DNA of 56,734 nt from Caballeronia pedi (GCF_001544915.2 NZ_FCOE02000046.1:1-56734); one strand, 5' to 3'. Positions 37,539 through 46,159 are shown, counted from the first letter of the stretch. Numbers and translations: made by a program. Notes: a model not told the origin generated them from the letters alone.

Positions 37539-38768
37539 ATGAACCGATACCTGTCGCCGGTGGCTATCGACGAATCGAAGCCCGAAGCGTCGAAGAGGCG
37601 TCCACTGGTGGATACGGTGACGCGCGAGATTTCTCAAATCATTCTCGAAGGCGAGCTCAAGCCCGGCGACAAGCTCAACGAAGTCGAGATCGCACGTCGG
37701 CTTGGCGTGAGCCGCGGGCCTGTCCGAGAGGCGGTGCGGCAACTTCAGGAAGCGGGCCTGCTGGACTCGCAGCCGTTTCGCGGCTCGTTCGTACGCTCGC
37801 TGAATCAGAAAGAAGTCTCCGATATCTACGCGTTGCGCTCGTTGCTCGAAAGCTCCGCCGTCGCCGATGCGATCCGCCATGCGACCTCGGCCGATCTCGC
37901 CGCAATCGAGCGCGCGATGCACGAAACCGAGACCGCCGCGCTGGCCAATGCGAAGAGCCGCATGATCGAGGCGGATGTCGCGTTTCACACGGCTATCTGC
38001 CAGGCGGGTCACAACGACCGCATCACTGATACCTTCATCAAGCTCGCGTCCGAACTGCGCCTCGTGCATTTGTTGATGAATCCGGAGCAGGCTCGCCTGA
38101 GGGCCGCGGCGAAGAGCCATGCCACGATTCTCGACGATATCCGTTCGCGCGGTCTCGACCGCGCTGTCAGCAGCGTGCGCCGGCACATCAATGACGAGCG
38201 CGACGAAGTGTTGCAGTATCTCGGGCCGCACGGCGACAGCGTGGTCGTGCCCGTGGCCGAACGTGAGGCGGCCGAAGAGGTGCATATCAGCACTTCGCTG
38301 AGCGGCCGCATCAAGGTGCGCGCGCATCAGCGCGAGGACCTGGGTCTGCTTGCGCGCATGAACCGCGAACTCGCCGACGACGAAGGCCATCGCAACCCGA
38401 TGACGGTTGCGCAACTCGAAGAGCGCTTCAGGCGCTTCGTCGATCAGGAAGGCTGGAACGTCGACCTGTTCATGCTCGACGACGAAGTGATCGGCTACGC
38501 GACGCATCGCTACGAGCCGGACCCGGCGGAACCGGGCGGGCGGCACGTCTATCTGCGTCAGTTCTATATCGTGCGTCACCGGCGGCGCGGCGGCGCGGGG
38601 CATGTCGCCTTCGACGAACTGGTGCGCGCGCGTTTCCAGCCGGGCGAGCGTATTTTCCTCGAGGTGATCGAGAACAATCCCGGCGGCAAGGTGTTCTGGC
38701 TGCGCACCGGCTTCACGCCTTATGGAACGATAATGGAACATCTGATCGAGCCGCACGAGAAGATCTAA
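37539..38768 (+). CDS. GntR/FCD transcription factor fused to a C-terminal GNAT domain
   Basis: The protein is 409 aa from ATG 37539, which has GGAGAAG 5 bases upstream. The winged helix at ~20-90 is clear (EVEIARRLGVSRGPVREAVRQL). An FCD domain follows at ~90-230, with the metal-type D/H pattern (EADVAFHTAI, KSHATIL, RRHINDERDEV). Residues ~255-405 form a GNAT domain (RMNRELADDEGHRNPMT, HVYLRQFYIVRHRRRGG, NPGGKVFWLRTGFTPYGT) that closely matches the free-standing acetyltransferase at 40436. FCD regulators bind small acids through this domain. The extra GNAT may sense acetyl-CoA or the pathway amine, or be catalytic. The regulator is flanked by its operator and a strong terminator. Confidence 0.93.
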   Translation: MNRYLSPVAIDESKPEASKRRPLVDTVTREISQIILEGELKPGDKLNEVEIARRLGVSRGPVREAVRQLQEAGLLDSQPFRGSFVRSLNQKEVSDIYALRSLLESSAVADAIRHATSADLAAIERAMHETETAALANAKSRMIEADVAFHTAICQAGHNDRITDTFIKLASELRLVHLLMNPEQARLRAAAKSHATILDDIRSRGLDRAVSSVRRHINDERDEVLQYLGPHGDSVVVPVAEREAAEEVHISTSLSGRIKVRAHQREDLGLLARMNRELADDEGHRNPMTVAQLEERFRRFVDQEGWNVDLFMLDDEVIGYATHRYEPDPAEPGGRHVYLRQFYIVRHRRRGGAGHVAFDELVRARFQPGERIFLEVIENNPGGKVFWLRTGFTPYGTIMEHLIEPHEKI

Positions 38769-38788
38769 CGTTTCAGGAAACCGTCACG

Positions 38789-38823
38789 CGGGCGGATGCA
38801 TGAAGATGCATCCGCCCGTTTTT
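38789..38823 (+). terminator. Rho-independent terminator of the GntR-GNAT gene
   Basis: CGGGCGGATGCAT (38789-38801) pairs exactly with ATGCATCCGCCCG (38806-38818) around GAAG, followed by TTTTT (38819-38823). It separates the regulator from the convergent lyase gene, which ends at 38826. Confidence 0.88.
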
Positions 38824-38825
38824 GC

Positions 38826-40325
38826 TTATGAGCCCGCCGTCATCGAGGCAACGGCGCGCGCCCGTTCGCGCGATGCATCGGCGAGCTTGCGCATGCGCGT
38901 GTCGTAGCATGCGCGCTGCTCGTCGAGTTCGCGCTGTGCGGTGTCGATCGTGCGTTGCACGGCAACCGGAGCCGGACCGCCGATGCCGTTGCGCCGCGCC
39001 ACGTTCTGCACCGGATCGAGCGCGTCGCGCACGTCGGTTGCGGAGATATCGAGCGTGTGGCCGAGTTGCGCGCGCGCCGCATCCTGCACCAGATCGAGAT
39101 CGATCACGTTCGCTTTCTTACCCTGATCGAGCGCGGCGTTCACGACTCGCGCGATCACTTCGTGCGCCTCGCGATAGTCGAGGCCGGTCTTGCGCACGAG
39201 CATGTCGGTCAGGTCGGTCATCGTCGCGAAGTTTTCGGCGGCGTAGCGCAGCATTTGCGCGGCGTTCGGCTGCAGCGTGCGCACGACGCCCGTCATCGCA
39301 TGCGTGGCGGCGATCATGCCGTCGATCGAACGCGGCTCCAGCCCGACACGCGCGGCGCTGTACTGATACTCGATTCCATTGAGCGACGTCAGAATCGCGA
39401 CGAGCGGACCCATCGTCGCGAACGCGGCCTGGCGCGTGCGTTCGAGCGAATCCGGATTCTTCTTCTGCGGCATGATGCTGCTGGTGCCAGCAAAGGCCGG
39501 ATCGAGTTCGGCGCTGCGATATTCGTCGGTGCTCCATAACTGGATCTCGGACGCGAGACGGCTCAGGCTGCTCATATAGATGGCGTTGTCCGCCGCGAAC
39601 TCCGCGATGTGGTCCCAACCCGCCACGCCCTCGATCGTATTCACGACGAGCGAATCGAAGCCGAGCAGCGCGGAAGTGCGTTCGCGATCGAGCGGCCAGC
39701 CGGTGCCGGCGGTCGCCGCCGCGCCGAGAGGGCACTGGTTGATGCGCGCATAAAGTTGTTCGTAGCGGTCCAGACTCTTGCCGAGGCTTTCGGCATACGC
39801 CATCAGATAGTGGCCGAGCGTGATCGGCTGCGCTTCCTTGCGCTGCGTGTACACCACCATCACGGTGTCGAGATGATCGGCCGCCTTGGCGACCACGCTC
39901 GCGCGCAGCGCGATCACCGCTTCGATCACGCGGTTCAACTGATCGCGCAGGAACATGCGCTTGACGGCATTGGCCAGGTCGTTGCGACTGCGCCCGAGGT
40001 GCATCTTGCCGCCGACCGCGCCGACCGCCTTCTTCAACGCGGCTTCGTACGGAAGATAGGTCCGCAGCGACGGATTTTCCTTCGCCTGCGCGTCGACGGC
40101 TTCGAGACCGCGCAGAATCTGGGCCGCTTCGTCGCGCTTGATGATGTCGCATTCGGCGAGCATCACCACGTGCGCATGATGAATGTCGCTTTCGTACGGG
40201 AACGTGGCGTCGACGAGCGTTTTCGCGGCTGCGTCGAAGTCATAGAGTTCCTGGAATTCCGGCGCTTTCGCCACCGAGCTGCGACCGATCCGGGTGGCGT
40301 CCTTGACGCCCTGAGTATTCGACAT
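38826..40325 (-). CDS. Argininosuccinate-lyase-like C-N lyase lacking the usual catalytic His
   Basis: The protein is 499 aa from ATG 40325; a TTG at 40331 with better ribosome-site spacing is possible. It belongs to the fumarase/aspartase superfamily, ASL branch: RSRND at 112-116, PLGAAATAGTGWPLDRE at ~199-215 and the signature loop TSSIMPQKKNPD at 281-292 with catalytic Ser283. However, the canonical YTHxQ motif reads YTQRKEAQP, with Gln161 where the active-site His normally sits, and HTxRSRNDQ reads HLGRSRNDL. It is also longer than usual ArgH (~460-470 aa). It therefore probably cleaves another N-substituted aspartate to fumarate plus an amine, as EDDS lyase of this branch does, rather than serving arginine synthesis. 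It lies downstream of the GNAT gene and within the GntR regulon. Confidence 0.85.
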   Translation of the reverse strand: MSNTQGVKDATRIGRSSVAKAPEFQELYDFDAAAKTLVDATFPYESDIHHAHVVMLAECDIIKRDEAAQILRGLEAVDAQAKENPSLRTYLPYEAALKKAVGAVGGKMHLGRSRNDLANAVKRMFLRDQLNRVIEAVIALRASVVAKAADHLDTVMVVYTQRKEAQPITLGHYLMAYAESLGKSLDRYEQLYARINQCPLGAAATAGTGWPLDRERTSALLGFDSLVVNTIEGVAGWDHIAEFAADNAIYMSSLSRLASEIQLWSTDEYRSAELDPAFAGTSSIMPQKKNPDSLERTRQAAFATMGPLVAILTSLNGIEYQYSAARVGLEPRSIDGMIAATHAMTGVVRTLQPNAAQMLRYAAENFATMTDLTDMLVRKTGLDYREAHEVIARVVNAALDQGKKANVIDLDLVQDAARAQLGHTLDISATDVRDALDPVQNVARRNGIGGPAPVAVQRTIDTAQRELDEQRACYDTRMRKLADASRERARAVASMTAGS

Positions 40326-40435
40326 GGACAACTGTGCTCCCCATTGTGGTTGAAAAGGAATGAGTCAGATGGCGCCGCTCGCAGCGACGAAAGACGACAG
40401 CCGCGCCGGTCTCCGAAAACGATCCGCCGAAGCGT

Positions 40436-40915
40436 TCAGGACTTGCGGACCACGCGTTCCATCGTCGTGGAATAGGGCGTGAAGCCGGTGCGCGCCCAGA
40501 ACGCCTTGCCGCCAGGATTCGTTTCCATCACATCGAGAAAAACGCGGTCGCCCTCGGCGAAGCGCGTGTGAATCAGGCGTTCCAGCGCCCGGCGGCCAAG
40601 CCCGCCGCCGCGTTTGCCGCGCGCGATATAGAACTGCCGCACGAAGACGCGCCGGCCCCTCGGTTCGGCGTTGTCCGGCTCGTAGCGGTGCGTCGTGTAG
40701 CCGGCGATTTCGCCGTCCAGCAACAGCAGGTCGACGCTGTAACCGTCCTCGCTCACGAAGCGCCGGAAGCGCGCTTCGAGTTGCGCAATGGTCATCGGAT
40801 TGCGATGACCTTCATCCTCGATCAACTCGCGATTCATCCGCGCGAGCAGCGCGAAATCGGCATCGGTGGCGGGGCGGATGTCGAGGGTCTCGACGGTGGA
40901 AATGTCGGTTGGCAT
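40436..40915 (-). CDS. GNAT acetyltransferase, paralogue of the regulator's C-terminal domain
   Basis: The 159-aa single-domain GNAT aligns almost end to end with residues ~255-405 of the GntR-GNAT protein (shared RMNREL-DEGHRNPMT, ATHRYEPD/TTHRYEPD, RQFYI, NPGGK-FW-RTGFTPY). The acetyl-CoA loop appears as RGKRGGGLGRRALERL, the expected R/Q-x-x-G-x-G/A form, better preserved than in the regulator copy (RHRRRGGAGHVAFDEL). It probably acetylates an amine or amino acid of the pathway. It is the first gene of an operon with the ASL-like lyase, 110 bases downstream, and is divergent from the FAD oxidase. Confidence 0.9.
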   Translation of the reverse strand: MPTDISTVETLDIRPATDADFALLARMNRELIEDEGHRNPMTIAQLEARFRRFVSEDGYSVDLLLLDGEIAGYTTHRYEPDNAEPRGRRVFVRQFYIARGKRGGGLGRRALERLIHTRFAEGDRVFLDVMETNPGGKAFWARTGFTPYSTTMERVVRKS

Positions 40916-40944
40916 CTCGATGAATTTGATCTGATGTTTAATAA

Positions 40945-40967
40945 AACACTAAGTGTTGACAGTTTTA
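40945..40967. promoter_or_regulatory. Operator 2 of the GntR-GNAT regulon
   Basis: AACACT-A-AGTGTT (40945-40957) is a perfect palindrome that runs into GACAGTTTTA. The right-hand part, AGTGTTGACAGTTTTA (40952-40967), matches the shared core of the other operators in the island. Confidence 0.72.
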
Positions 40968-40990
40968 TGTGAAGGAAAAGCCGCTGTCAA
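40962..40990 (-). promoter_or_regulatory. Promoter of the GNAT-lyase operon
   Basis: On the minus strand TTGACA (40990-40985), a 17-base spacer and TAAAAC (40967-40962) form a plausible promoter. Its -10 region overlaps operator 2, a geometry suited to repression. Confidence 0.5.
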
Positions 40991-41025
40991 CATGCTCGAT
41001 GTACGGGTAACTACGCAGCTAAATC

Positions 41026-41036
41026 TGTGTTGACAC
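41026..41036 (+). promoter_or_regulatory. Extra operator half-site between the GNAT and FAD oxidase genes
   Basis: TGTGTTGACAC repeats the right arm of operator 1. A matching CTGTCAACAT lies at 40984-40993. Together with sites 2 and 3 it makes this 260-base divergent region unusually rich in the motif. Confidence 0.5.
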
Positions 41037-41064
41037 GTGAAAATAGTCGTCGCACGATGCTTTC

Positions 41065-41095
41065 GTCAACACTACGTCAAGTGTTGACAGTTTGC
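41065..41095. promoter_or_regulatory. Operator 3 of the GntR-GNAT regulon
   Basis: GTCAACACT (41065-41073) and AGTGTTGAC (41080-41088) are exact inverted copies 6 bases apart, followed by AGTTTGC. The core AGTGTTGACAGTTTGC (41080-41095) is 15/16 identical to the site before the dipeptide importer. It lies 85 bases before the FAD oxidase start. Confidence 0.75.
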
Positions 41096-41179
41096 AAATG
41101 GTTTCGGTTCGTGCTTGGCAGAGAGCAAAGCCAGCGGCGGACCCGAAGCGGGAAGCCGTGCACACATCACAAGACACTC

Positions 41180-42496
41180 ATGAACATGACGGGAAATATC
41201 CTGACCTCGGATTTCAAGGCCCAGCCGTTCTGGTGGGAAGAGGCGGCGCCATTCACTCACCGGATCGAGCTGCCGCCGCAAGTCGACGTGGTCATCGTCG
41301 GTTCGGGCTTTTGCGGGTTGTCGGCGGGCCTGCGATGCCTCGAACTGGGACAGACGGTGCTCGTCGTGGACGCGGGCCCGATCGGCGGACTCGCAAGTTC
41401 GCGCAGCGGCGCGATGCTGTCGAGCGGACAGAAGTTCCTGCTCAACGGTGCGTCAAAGAGCTTCAGCGAGGAAAAGGTCGACGCGGTGAGCCTGCTGCAT
41501 GCGGAAGCGTTCGATTATGTGAAAGGCCTCGCCGTCGATGAAAAGCTCGACTTCGATTTCCAGCAGTGCGGACGACTTTTTCTGGCCTCCGTGCCTTCCG
41601 ACGCCGCGCGCTTCGACGAGCATGCACGCGTGCTGCGCGCGCGCGCCGGCGTTTCCGCGCGCGTGCTGGCGCGCAGCGAGTTGCATCGGGAGATCGGGTC
41701 GGACTTCTACTTCGGCGGTATGGTCGTCGAAGAGTTCGGCGGCATCCATCCTTCGAAATTCGGGCGCGCCCTGGCCAACCGCTTTCTCGCCGCCGGCGGA
41801 CTGGCCGCGTCGCATGTGCGTGTCAGCAATGTGGCGCGAACGCGCGGCCGTTTCGACGTGCGCACCGCCCGCGGCACAGTATCGGCGCGGCACGTGCTGT
41901 TCGCGACCAACGGCTATACCGACGGCGCGTTCGGCTATCTCAAGCGGCGCATCGCGCCGGCGGCGTCGTACATCATCGCGACGGAACCACTGTCGGCCGG
42001 GCTCATGGCGCGCGTGATGCCGAACAGGCGCATGTATTCCGACAGCAAACGCAACCTGTGGTACTTCCGGCCTTCGCCCTCAGGCGAGCGGATTCTCTTC
42101 GGCGCGCGTCCGGCGGCCATGCCGGTACCGGTCGAAGAGGCGGCGACGACGCTGCATGGCTTTCTTTGCCAGGTTTTCCCACAGCTCGCCGCCACGAAGA
42201 TCTCGCATTGCTGGACGGGAAACGTGGCGATGACGTCGAGCCATTTGCAGCAGATCGGCTCCGTCGACGGGATTTACTACGCCGTCGGCTGCAACGGCAG
42301 CGGCGCGGCGATTATGCCCTACGTCGGGCGGCTCGCCGCGGAAAGGATGCTCGGCGTTCGCGCCACGCCGACGCTCTTCGAAACCTCACCGTTCAAGGCC
42401 TTTCCGCCGTATGGCGACTTTCCATGGTTCGTCCCGCTGGCGGTGGCGGGCTACGAGATGCTCGACTGGATGGACCGGAAGCGCGCAGGCATCTGA
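41180..42496 (+). CDS. FAD-dependent amine/amino-acid oxidase (PuuB/DadA-like)
   Basis: The protein is 438 aa from ATG 41180; no strong ribosome site is visible and ATG 41186 is an alternative. The FAD-binding GSGFCG motif is at 41-46 after VDVVIV, and the C-terminal region (HCWTGNVAMTSSHLQQIG, YYAVGCNGSGAAIMPYVG) is typical of gamma-glutamylputrescine oxidase-like DAO proteins. Such enzymes oxidise a primary or secondary amine to an imine/aldehyde with peroxide release. Together with the aldehyde dehydrogenase at 32827, which shares the operator motif, it would form a two-step amine-to-acid conversion. The substrate is unknown. Confidence 0.9.
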   Translation: MNMTGNILTSDFKAQPFWWEEAAPFTHRIELPPQVDVVIVGSGFCGLSAGLRCLELGQTVLVVDAGPIGGLASSRSGAMLSSGQKFLLNGASKSFSEEKVDAVSLLHAEAFDYVKGLAVDEKLDFDFQQCGRLFLASVPSDAARFDEHARVLRARAGVSARVLARSELHREIGSDFYFGGMVVEEFGGIHPSKFGRALANRFLAAGGLAASHVRVSNVARTRGRFDVRTARGTVSARHVLFATNGYTDGAFGYLKRRIAPAASYIIATEPLSAGLMARVMPNRRMYSDSKRNLWYFRPSPSGERILFGARPAAMPVPVEEAATTLHGFLCQVFPQLAATKISHCWTGNVAMTSSHLQQIGSVDGIYYAVGCNGSGAAIMPYVGRLAAERMLGVRATPTLFETSPFKAFPPYGDFPWFVPLAVAGYEMLDWMDRKRAGI

Positions 42497-42613
42497 ACGC
42501 CGCCGCCTATGAAATCAGGATTACTGATGAATTTGCCGAACGGAGGATTCGTCACCCGACAAAATTCACGCCTTTCTGTTGACTTTCCAATTTTAGCTTT
42601 ACAGAATTAAATC

Positions 42614-42644
42614 GTTGACAAAACACAAAGTGTCGACAGTTTGC
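42614..42644. promoter_or_regulatory. Operator 4 of the GntR-GNAT regulon
   Basis: GTTGACA (42614-42620) is followed by ACAC-AAA-GTGT (42623-42633) and CGACAGTTTGC. The core AGTGTCGACAGTTTGC (42629-42644) differs at one base from operator 3. It precedes the dipeptide-type importer operon by 68 bases. Confidence 0.7.
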
Positions 42645-42711
42645 GGGGCCTGTGGTGCTGTTCGAATGCCCGCCATGTCGCGGAAGCAACCCAAGCGAAG
42701 AGGAACGTGCC

Positions 42712-44325
42712 GTGTCTTCTATCAAGCAACTGGTACAAAGCAAGGCTCTTGCGTTAGCGCTATTGATCGGGGTGATATCCACGCCCGTTCTGTCCGAACC
42801 CCAGGGCGGCAATGTCACCGCCGTGCTTCACTCCGACCCGCCCGGACTCGTGCTGGCGTTCACCCCCGATGGTCCTGCGCAGTTCGTCGGTTCCAAAATC
42901 TACGAAGGCCTGCTGGAATACTCGAAAGACCTCAAGCCGCAACCCGCGCTCGCGAAAAGCTGGGACGTCTCCGGCGACGGCCTGACCTACACGTTCCACC
43001 TTCAGCCCGGCGTCAAATGGAACGACGGTCAGGACTTCACTTCGGCCGACGTCGTGTTCAGCCTGACGCAAATGCTGCCGAAGACGAGCACGGCCGCGCG
43101 CATCGCTTTGACGGCAGTGCAATCGGTCGATGCGCCCGACGCGGGAACCGTCGTCATCAAGCTCAAGAAGCCGATGCCGTACTTCCTGATGGTCTTCCCC
43201 GGCGTTCAATTGCCGATGATGCCCAGGCACGTCTACGAAAACACGGACTACCTGCGCAATCCCGCCAATGCCAAGCCGGTCGGAACGGGGCCATTCAAGC
43301 TCGCCGAGTGGAAGCGCGGTTCGTATATCCGTCTCGTGAAGAACGATCTGTACTGGAAGAAAGGTCTGCCGCGGCTTCAGTCCGTCACGTTCCGGATCAT
43401 TCCCGATGCCGCCTCGCGCGCCATTGCCCTCGATGCCGGCGACATCCAGGTCGCAACATCCCTCGACCTCGACAGCACGGATATCAAGCGTTTTCGCACG
43501 GACCAGAATTTCAGCGTGACGGGCGCCGGCTGGGAATACCTCGGCCCGATGGCCATGCTCGAAATGAATTGGCGCAAGCCGCTGCTGAGCGACGTGCGCT
43601 TCCGCAAGGCGCTGTATCTGGCGATCGACCGGAATTTCATTCTGAACCGCATCTGGCTCGGAGAAGGGCGCGTGGCCAGCGGGCCGATCAGTTCGAAGAT
43701 GCCGTTCTATACCAGCGACGTGCCGCGCTACGACTTCAATCCCGAGAAAGCCAAGGCGCAGCTCGAAGAAATCGGCCTGCATGCGGACGCGAGCGGCGCG
43801 CGGCACGACGCCAAAGGCAACCGCGTCAAGGTCGCGCTGCTCGTTCTGCCGGGAGACGAGCGCTATGCCCGCCTCGGAGAATATCTGCGCGAAGCGTGGC
43901 GGGCAGTGGGCGTGGATGTCGATCTTCAGGTTACCGAACTGGCCTCGTGGGATGAGCGCGTCAGCAACTGGAACTACGACATCGCGATCACGTCGCTCAG
44001 CCAGTACGCCGATCCGGCCCTGGGCATTCAGCGCTATTTCGACTCGGCGAATATCCGCAAAGGCACGATGTACACGGATACGAGCGGCTACTCGAACCCC
44101 GATATCGACAACTGGTTCCGTCAGGCGCGCGCCGAAAACGATCCGCAAAGACGCGCCGACCTGTACATGCGCATTCAACGCAAGCTCGTCGACGACGTGG
44201 CGATGATCTGGCTGCTCGAACTCGACAAGCTGACCGTCTACCGCAAAAGCGTTCACAACCTGATCACCACGGCCTTTGGCCAGCGCGGTTCATGGGATCA
44301 GGCGTACATCGATACCAATCAGTGA
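42712..44325 (+). CDS. Dipeptide/opine-type ABC transporter periplasmic binding protein
   Basis: The protein is 537 aa from GTG 42712, with GAAGAGGAA about 8 bases upstream. A signal peptide ends near VLSEPQ. It is an SBP_bac_5 (DppA/OppA family) protein: KIYEGLLEYSKDLKPQPALAKSW-type region, GTGPFKLAEWKRGSYIRL, and RFRKALYLAIDRN. Family members bind peptides, opines, nickel chelates or sugars. It is the first gene of a four-gene importer operon on +. Confidence 0.92.
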   Translation: MSSIKQLVQSKALALALLIGVISTPVLSEPQGGNVTAVLHSDPPGLVLAFTPDGPAQFVGSKIYEGLLEYSKDLKPQPALAKSWDVSGDGLTYTFHLQPGVKWNDGQDFTSADVVFSLTQMLPKTSTAARIALTAVQSVDAPDAGTVVIKLKKPMPYFLMVFPGVQLPMMPRHVYENTDYLRNPANAKPVGTGPFKLAEWKRGSYIRLVKNDLYWKKGLPRLQSVTFRIIPDAASRAIALDAGDIQVATSLDLDSTDIKRFRTDQNFSVTGAGWEYLGPMAMLEMNWRKPLLSDVRFRKALYLAIDRNFILNRIWLGEGRVASGPISSKMPFYTSDVPRYDFNPEKAKAQLEEIGLHADASGARHDAKGNRVKVALLVLPGDERYARLGEYLREAWRAVGVDVDLQVTELASWDERVSNWNYDIAITSLSQYADPALGIQRYFDSANIRKGTMYTDTSGYSNPDIDNWFRQARAENDPQRRADLYMRIQRKLVDDVAMIWLLELDKLTVYRKSVHNLITTAFGQRGSWDQAYIDTNQ

Positions 44326-44332
44326 GGCGCTC

Positions 44333-45301
44333 ATGGACATGGTGCGTTACGTTGGCTCGCGGCTCGTGAAGGCGCTCTGCATTCTGCTTGGCGTCGTCAC
44401 GCTCAACTTCGTGCTCATCCGCCTGATTCCGGGCGATCCGGCCTCGGTGCTGGCCGGCGAAAGCGGGATGTCGGATGAAGCCTTTCTCACGACGATCCGG
44501 CATCTGTACGGACTAGATCAGCCCGTGATCGTGCAGTTGAAGACGTATCTCGTGAACGCGCTGTCGCTCGATCTCGGGTTTTCGTACCGGCTGCAAAGCA
44601 GCGTGATCGACCTGATCGCCGATCGCTTGCCGGCGACGCTCGCGCTGACCGGTTCGGCATTCGTGCTGTCGCTCGTGATCGGCGTCGGGCTCGGTGCGTT
44701 CGCCGGCACGCGAGCCGGCAGCAAGATCGATCACGCGCTCAAGTTCGTCATGCTCAGCTTCTACGCGATTCCGGTCTTCTGGATCGGCCTTATGGCGATT
44801 CTGGTTCTGTCGGTGCGCCTGCGCTGGTTTCCGGCTTCGGGCACGGGCTACGAGTACGGCGCGGATGCCGGCGTGCCGGGTTTCATTCACCACCTGATCC
44901 TGCCTGCGTTCACGCTTTCGCTGTTCTATATCGCGGTGTACTTCCGGCTGTCGCGCAGTTCGGTCATCAACGTGCTGCACCTCGATTTCGTCCGCACGGC
45001 GCGCTCGAAAGGACTGACCGCGCGCGCGATCCTGCGCCGCCACGCGCTGCCCAACGCGGTGCTGCCCATTCTGACGATGGCTTCGTTGCAGGCCGGAAGT
45101 CTCGTCAGCGGATCGATTGCGGTCGAGACCATTTTTGCGTGGCCCGGCATCGGACGCCTCGGCTACGAAGCGCTGATGCAACGCGACTACAGCATGCTGC
45201 TCGGTGTTTTCCTGACCACGGCCACGATGGTCATCCTGCTCAATCTCGTCGTCGACGTGCTCTACGTCCTCGTCGATCCCAGAATCGAGTTGACCCAATG
45301 A
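44333..45301 (+). CDS. Dipeptide-type ABC transporter permease (DppB family)
   Basis: The protein is 322 aa with the start at 44333, seven bases after the binding-protein stop. It has DppB features: an N-terminal helix, LIRLIPGDPASVL, a central permease domain with the EAA-type loop (TARSKGLTARAILRRHALPNAVLP) and a C-terminal VVDVLYVLVDPRI. It pairs with the DppC-type gene, whose ATG overlaps its stop. Confidence 0.94.
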   Translation: MDMVRYVGSRLVKALCILLGVVTLNFVLIRLIPGDPASVLAGESGMSDEAFLTTIRHLYGLDQPVIVQLKTYLVNALSLDLGFSYRLQSSVIDLIADRLPATLALTGSAFVLSLVIGVGLGAFAGTRAGSKIDHALKFVMLSFYAIPVFWIGLMAILVLSVRLRWFPASGTGYEYGADAGVPGFIHHLILPAFTLSLFYIAVYFRLSRSSVINVLHLDFVRTARSKGLTARAILRRHALPNAVLPILTMASLQAGSLVSGSIAVETIFAWPGIGRLGYEALMQRDYSMLLGVFLTTATMVILLNLVVDVLYVLVDPRIELTQ

Positions 45302-46152
45302 ACCACGCTCTCGGCCTGCTTTCTCACGCGTTGCCGCTGCGCAATCGCGACTGGCAACTCACCATCGGCATGGGGCTGCTCGTCATGCTGGTTCTGGTGG
45401 CGCTCTTCGCGCCGCTGCTCGCGCCCTTCGGACCGTGGATGATCAGCGGCGCGCCGCATCTGCCGCCGCTGTCGCCGGATCACTTTCTCGGCACCGACAT
45501 GCTCGGTCGCGACGTGCTCTCCGGCATCATCTACGGCGCGCGGGTCTCCTTGCTGATCGGCATCGTGTCGGCCTTCGCGGGTATCTGCATCGGCACGGTG
45601 ATCGGCGGGACGGCGGGCTACTTCGGCGGCGTGGTGGACGACATCCTCATGCGCTTCACCGAGTTCCTGCAAACCATGCCAGGTCTCGGGCTGGCGCTGG
45701 TGCTGGTCGCCGTGCTCGGCTCGTCGATCTGGTCGGTGGTGCTGGCGATCGCGCTGGTGAGCTGGCCTTCCGTCGCGCGTCTCATGCGCGCCGAGTTTCT
45801 CTCGCTGCGCAGCCGCGAATTCGTGCTGGCCGCGACGGTGATCGGCGAGAGTCATCGGAAGATCGTGTGGGCGCACATGCTGCCCAACGCGCTGGGCCCG
45901 ATCATCTCGATCGCCTCGCTGAAAGTGGCGAGCGCCATTCTCACCGAATCCACGATCAGTTTTCTCGGGCTCGGCGACGTCGACAAGATGTCGTGGGGCG
46001 CGATGATCGGCATGTCGCGTGCGCTGCTGCGCTCCGCGTGGTGGATGAGCGTGTTTCCCGGCGTCGGTCTGTTCGCCACGGTCCTGGCGCTGACGCTCAT
46101 TTCCGACGGGATGGGCCGCGCGCTCGATGGCCGCCGTCAAAGCCATCTGTGA
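45298..46152 (+). CDS. Dipeptide-type ABC transporter permease (DppC family)
   Basis: The 284-aa protein starts with an ATG overlapping the upstream stop (ATGA). It has the DppC hallmark HFLGTDMLGRDVLSGIIYGAR and the EAA loop (AATVIGESHRKIVWAHMLPN), with six membrane helices expected. It forms the channel with the DppB-type subunit. Confidence 0.94.
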   Translation: MNHALGLLSHALPLRNRDWQLTIGMGLLVMLVLVALFAPLLAPFGPWMISGAPHLPPLSPDHFLGTDMLGRDVLSGIIYGARVSLLIGIVSAFAGICIGTVIGGTAGYFGGVVDDILMRFTEFLQTMPGLGLALVLVAVLGSSIWSVVLAIALVSWPSVARLMRAEFLSLRSREFVLAATVIGESHRKIVWAHMLPNALGPIISIASLKVASAILTESTISFLGLGDVDKMSWGAMIGMSRALLRSAWWMSVFPGVGLFATVLALTLISDGMGRALDGRRQSHL

Positions 46153-46159
46153 GCCTCCC

